Assembly (NCBI GenBank): GCA_963753815.1
Contig: CAVWDU010000004.1
Span: forward strand, 992,001-1,056,000
Reading direction: 5' to 3'
DNA from: CAVWDU01 sp963753815
GTDB lineage: Bacteria > Pseudomonadota > Gammaproteobacteria > Pseudomonadales > Halieaceae
Length of the DNA: 64,000 nucleotides
Under the pieces are notes generated by a model. The model saw only the letters and a list, made by a program, of their open reading frames with translations. It had not been told where the DNA came from and searched no databases. The position numbers and the translations under genes are program-made. Shown piece after piece: positions 62,803 through 64,000 of the stretch (its first letter is position 1; every line of letters begins with the position of its first letter).

Positions 62803-63824
62803 CACGCGGCCTCCTTTTGGCGGTCCAGCCGGGCATAGAGGCGCACTACATCAAGCAGACGCGCGGCGTGTCCCCGGTGTTCATACCAGCACAGCGTCTT
62901 CAAGGTCTGGCGACCGGCCTTGAGCGTGCCTTTCAAGTCATAGAGCAGGGACAGGGAACTGCCTATCACATCCGACGATACAATGGGGTCCTCGACGACG
63001 TCGACGATGCCGGGGAACCCGGCGACCGATTCCATCACCGCCTCGTTGAGTGCTTCCGGCGTCACGCTCTCGTCGGCCAGCACCAGCGTCGTATCCAGCA
63101 AACAGCCCTGGTGAATGGGCACGTTGAGTGCAGACGTCAGTATCTTGCCATCGAATTCGGGCAACACCCGTCCCAGCCACTGGCCGGCCTCGTGCTGGTT
63201 GGGAATGATGTTGGTGGCCGCGGACCGGCTGCGGCGGAAATCGCTGCCGGCATAGTCCTGCAGCGCCTGGTCACTGGTATAGGAATGGATACTCGTCATG
63301 TTGCCGCAAACGATGTCGAACCTCGCGGCAACGATTTTCAATAGCAGGCACAGCGCGGTCGTGGTCGCCGAGCCCGCCGAGATCATCCTGTCGCCGGGTT
63401 CGATGGTTTCCTCGTTGATTCCCGGCATGACAATACGGTCAATGTCGTCAACCGGCAGGGTGCGCAACAACACCCGCGGCGCGCCACTGCCGAGATGATC
63501 CGCCATGTCGGTTGCCGAGCGATACTTGCCGGTGGCGTCGATGACAATATCCACGCCAAACATGTCCCACGGCATCTCCGCCGGGCGATCTATGGGCGCC
63601 ATGCGGGTCTTGAAGCGTTCGTTGTGAAGAAAGTTGCCCTCGAGCCGGTAGCGCTGCGGGTTTTTGACCTCCGAGCCCAGCAAATAGTGAAGAATGTCGG
63701 GCTTGCCAATATCGGCGATAGCCGTGACTTCCAGATCGTCACTGTTGGCGGCAAGGTCATAGATCTGTCGGCCGACCTGCCCGAATCCCATGATGCCAAC
63801 GCGTATGGGCGCCGATGTGGTCAT
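62802..63824 (-). CDS. GAPDH-like protein lacking the catalytic cysteine
   Basis: 340 aa with the full GAPDH fold: VGIMGFGQVGRQIYDLAAN, TSIHSYTSDQALQDYAGSDFRRSRSAATNIIPN. However the catalytic motif reads SAGSATTTA in place of SNASCTTNC, so the nucleophile is A153. The substrate-site Arg (RVPxP in gapA) is Asn in LNVPIHQG, and WYDNEWGYS is replaced by WYEHRGHAA. The His partner (H180) is kept. It is therefore unlikely to oxidise glyceraldehyde-3-phosphate; a regulatory, structural or different enzymatic role is open. A strong AGGAGGAG ribosome site precedes the ATG. First gene visible of the gap-gap-ppc unit. Confidence 0.9.
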   Translation of the reverse strand: MTTSAPIRVGIMGFGQVGRQIYDLAANSDDLEVTAIADIGKPDILHYLLGSEVKNPQRYRLEGNFLHNERFKTRMAPIDRPAEMPWDMFGVDIVIDATGKYRSATDMADHLGSGAPRVLLRTLPVDDIDRIVMPGINEETIEPGDRMISAGSATTTALCLLLKIVAARFDIVCGNMTSIHSYTSDQALQDYAGSDFRRSRSAATNIIPNQHEAGQWLGRVLPEFDGKILTSALNVPIHQGCLLDTTLVLADESVTPEALNEAVMESVAGFPGIVDVVEDPIVSSDVIGSSLSLLYDLKGTLKAGRQTLKTLCWYEHRGHAARLLDVVRLYARLDRQKEAA

Positions 63825-64000
63825 AGAAACTCCTCCTGTAAGCGATTACCGATCAAACAGTCACTGATTCTGTAAACGTGTCTTGCCCGGCGACCCGCGT
63901 TAGGCCGGCCAGCAAGGGGGCAACGCCTCCCGCCCGCTGCATCGGCACGGGCCGGCACGACGCGACCGTGGTCAGGTCATCGATTCTGCCGCCAGCCGCT

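Noticed and set aside
63853..63999. Minus-strand frame open to the right edge (ends ...QDTFTESVTV)
   Set aside because: About 48 codons with no recognisable motif; another frame there ends RLAAESMT. A gene end beyond the edge is likely but cannot be identified from this window.

Overview
The window is one dense stretch of bacterial chromosome with high GC, short intergenic gaps and many GTG/TTG starts. It carries about 50 genes on both strands. I see no rRNA or tRNA gene, phage, transposase, IS element or CRISPR array. The gene set points to a gammaproteobacterium: ccoGHIS, ribosome modulation factor, GlpG-type rhomboid, DUF1853, YeaC family, PepN, OadGAB, and the large NAD-dependent glutamate dehydrogenase. 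Sucrose (compatible-solute) synthesis together with a sodium-pumping decarboxylase suggests a marine or saline, facultatively microaerobic lifestyle. Assignment to a Chromatiales/Woeseiales-like lineage is only a guess.

Layout. 1-5266 (+): 3' part of a cbb3 oxidase maturation operon (ccoG, ccoH, ccoI, ccoS, SafE-like protein). 5300-11300 (+): sucrose cluster sps, fructokinase, amylosucrase, sucrose-phosphatase. 11258-14286 (-): APC permease, OmpW with a perfect FNR/Anr-type box upstream, TauE/SafE permease. 14524-15568 (+): YjbQ and ribosome modulation factor behind an AT-rich leader. 15723-20573 (-): NAD-GDH. 20771-27718 (+): moxR/DUF58/DUF4381/batA/batB/batD. 27759-33404 (-): pepN, DUF2797, yeaC-like, rhomboid, nadK. 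33553-34449 (+): DUF1853. 34541-36261 (-): TetR regulator with a perfect palindromic operator, then lipA. 36351-39840 (+): frdCAB of the diheme (Wolinella) type. 39850-43185 (-): endonuclease, L-2-hydroxyglutarate-oxidase-like enzyme, BON-MscS channel. 43486-44043 (+): CreA. 44113-47654 (-): oadGAB. 47786-48751 (+): dusC. 48755-50854 (-): M49 peptidase. 51187-55326 (+): POT transporter and an unrecognised 797-aa membrane protein. 55436-58331 (+): lutABC. 58342-63824 (-): SYLF protein, ppc, gapA and a GAPDH homologue lacking its catalytic cysteine.

How it fits together. Central carbon and redox functions dominate: lactate oxidation (lutABC), fumarate/succinate interconversion (frdCAB), oxaloacetate formation and removal (ppc, oadGAB), glyceraldehyde-3-phosphate oxidation (gapA), glutamate oxidation (NAD-GDH) and low-oxygen respiration (cco operon, FNR-type box). 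The observations most worth checking are the active-site-dead GAPDH paralogue translationally coupled to gapA, the diheme FrdC with His at the position of the Wolinella E-pathway glutamate, the class II-spaced FNR box at ompW, the perfect 21-bp TetR palindrome, and the AT-rich leader of rmf. No clearly novel defence or mobile system is visible.
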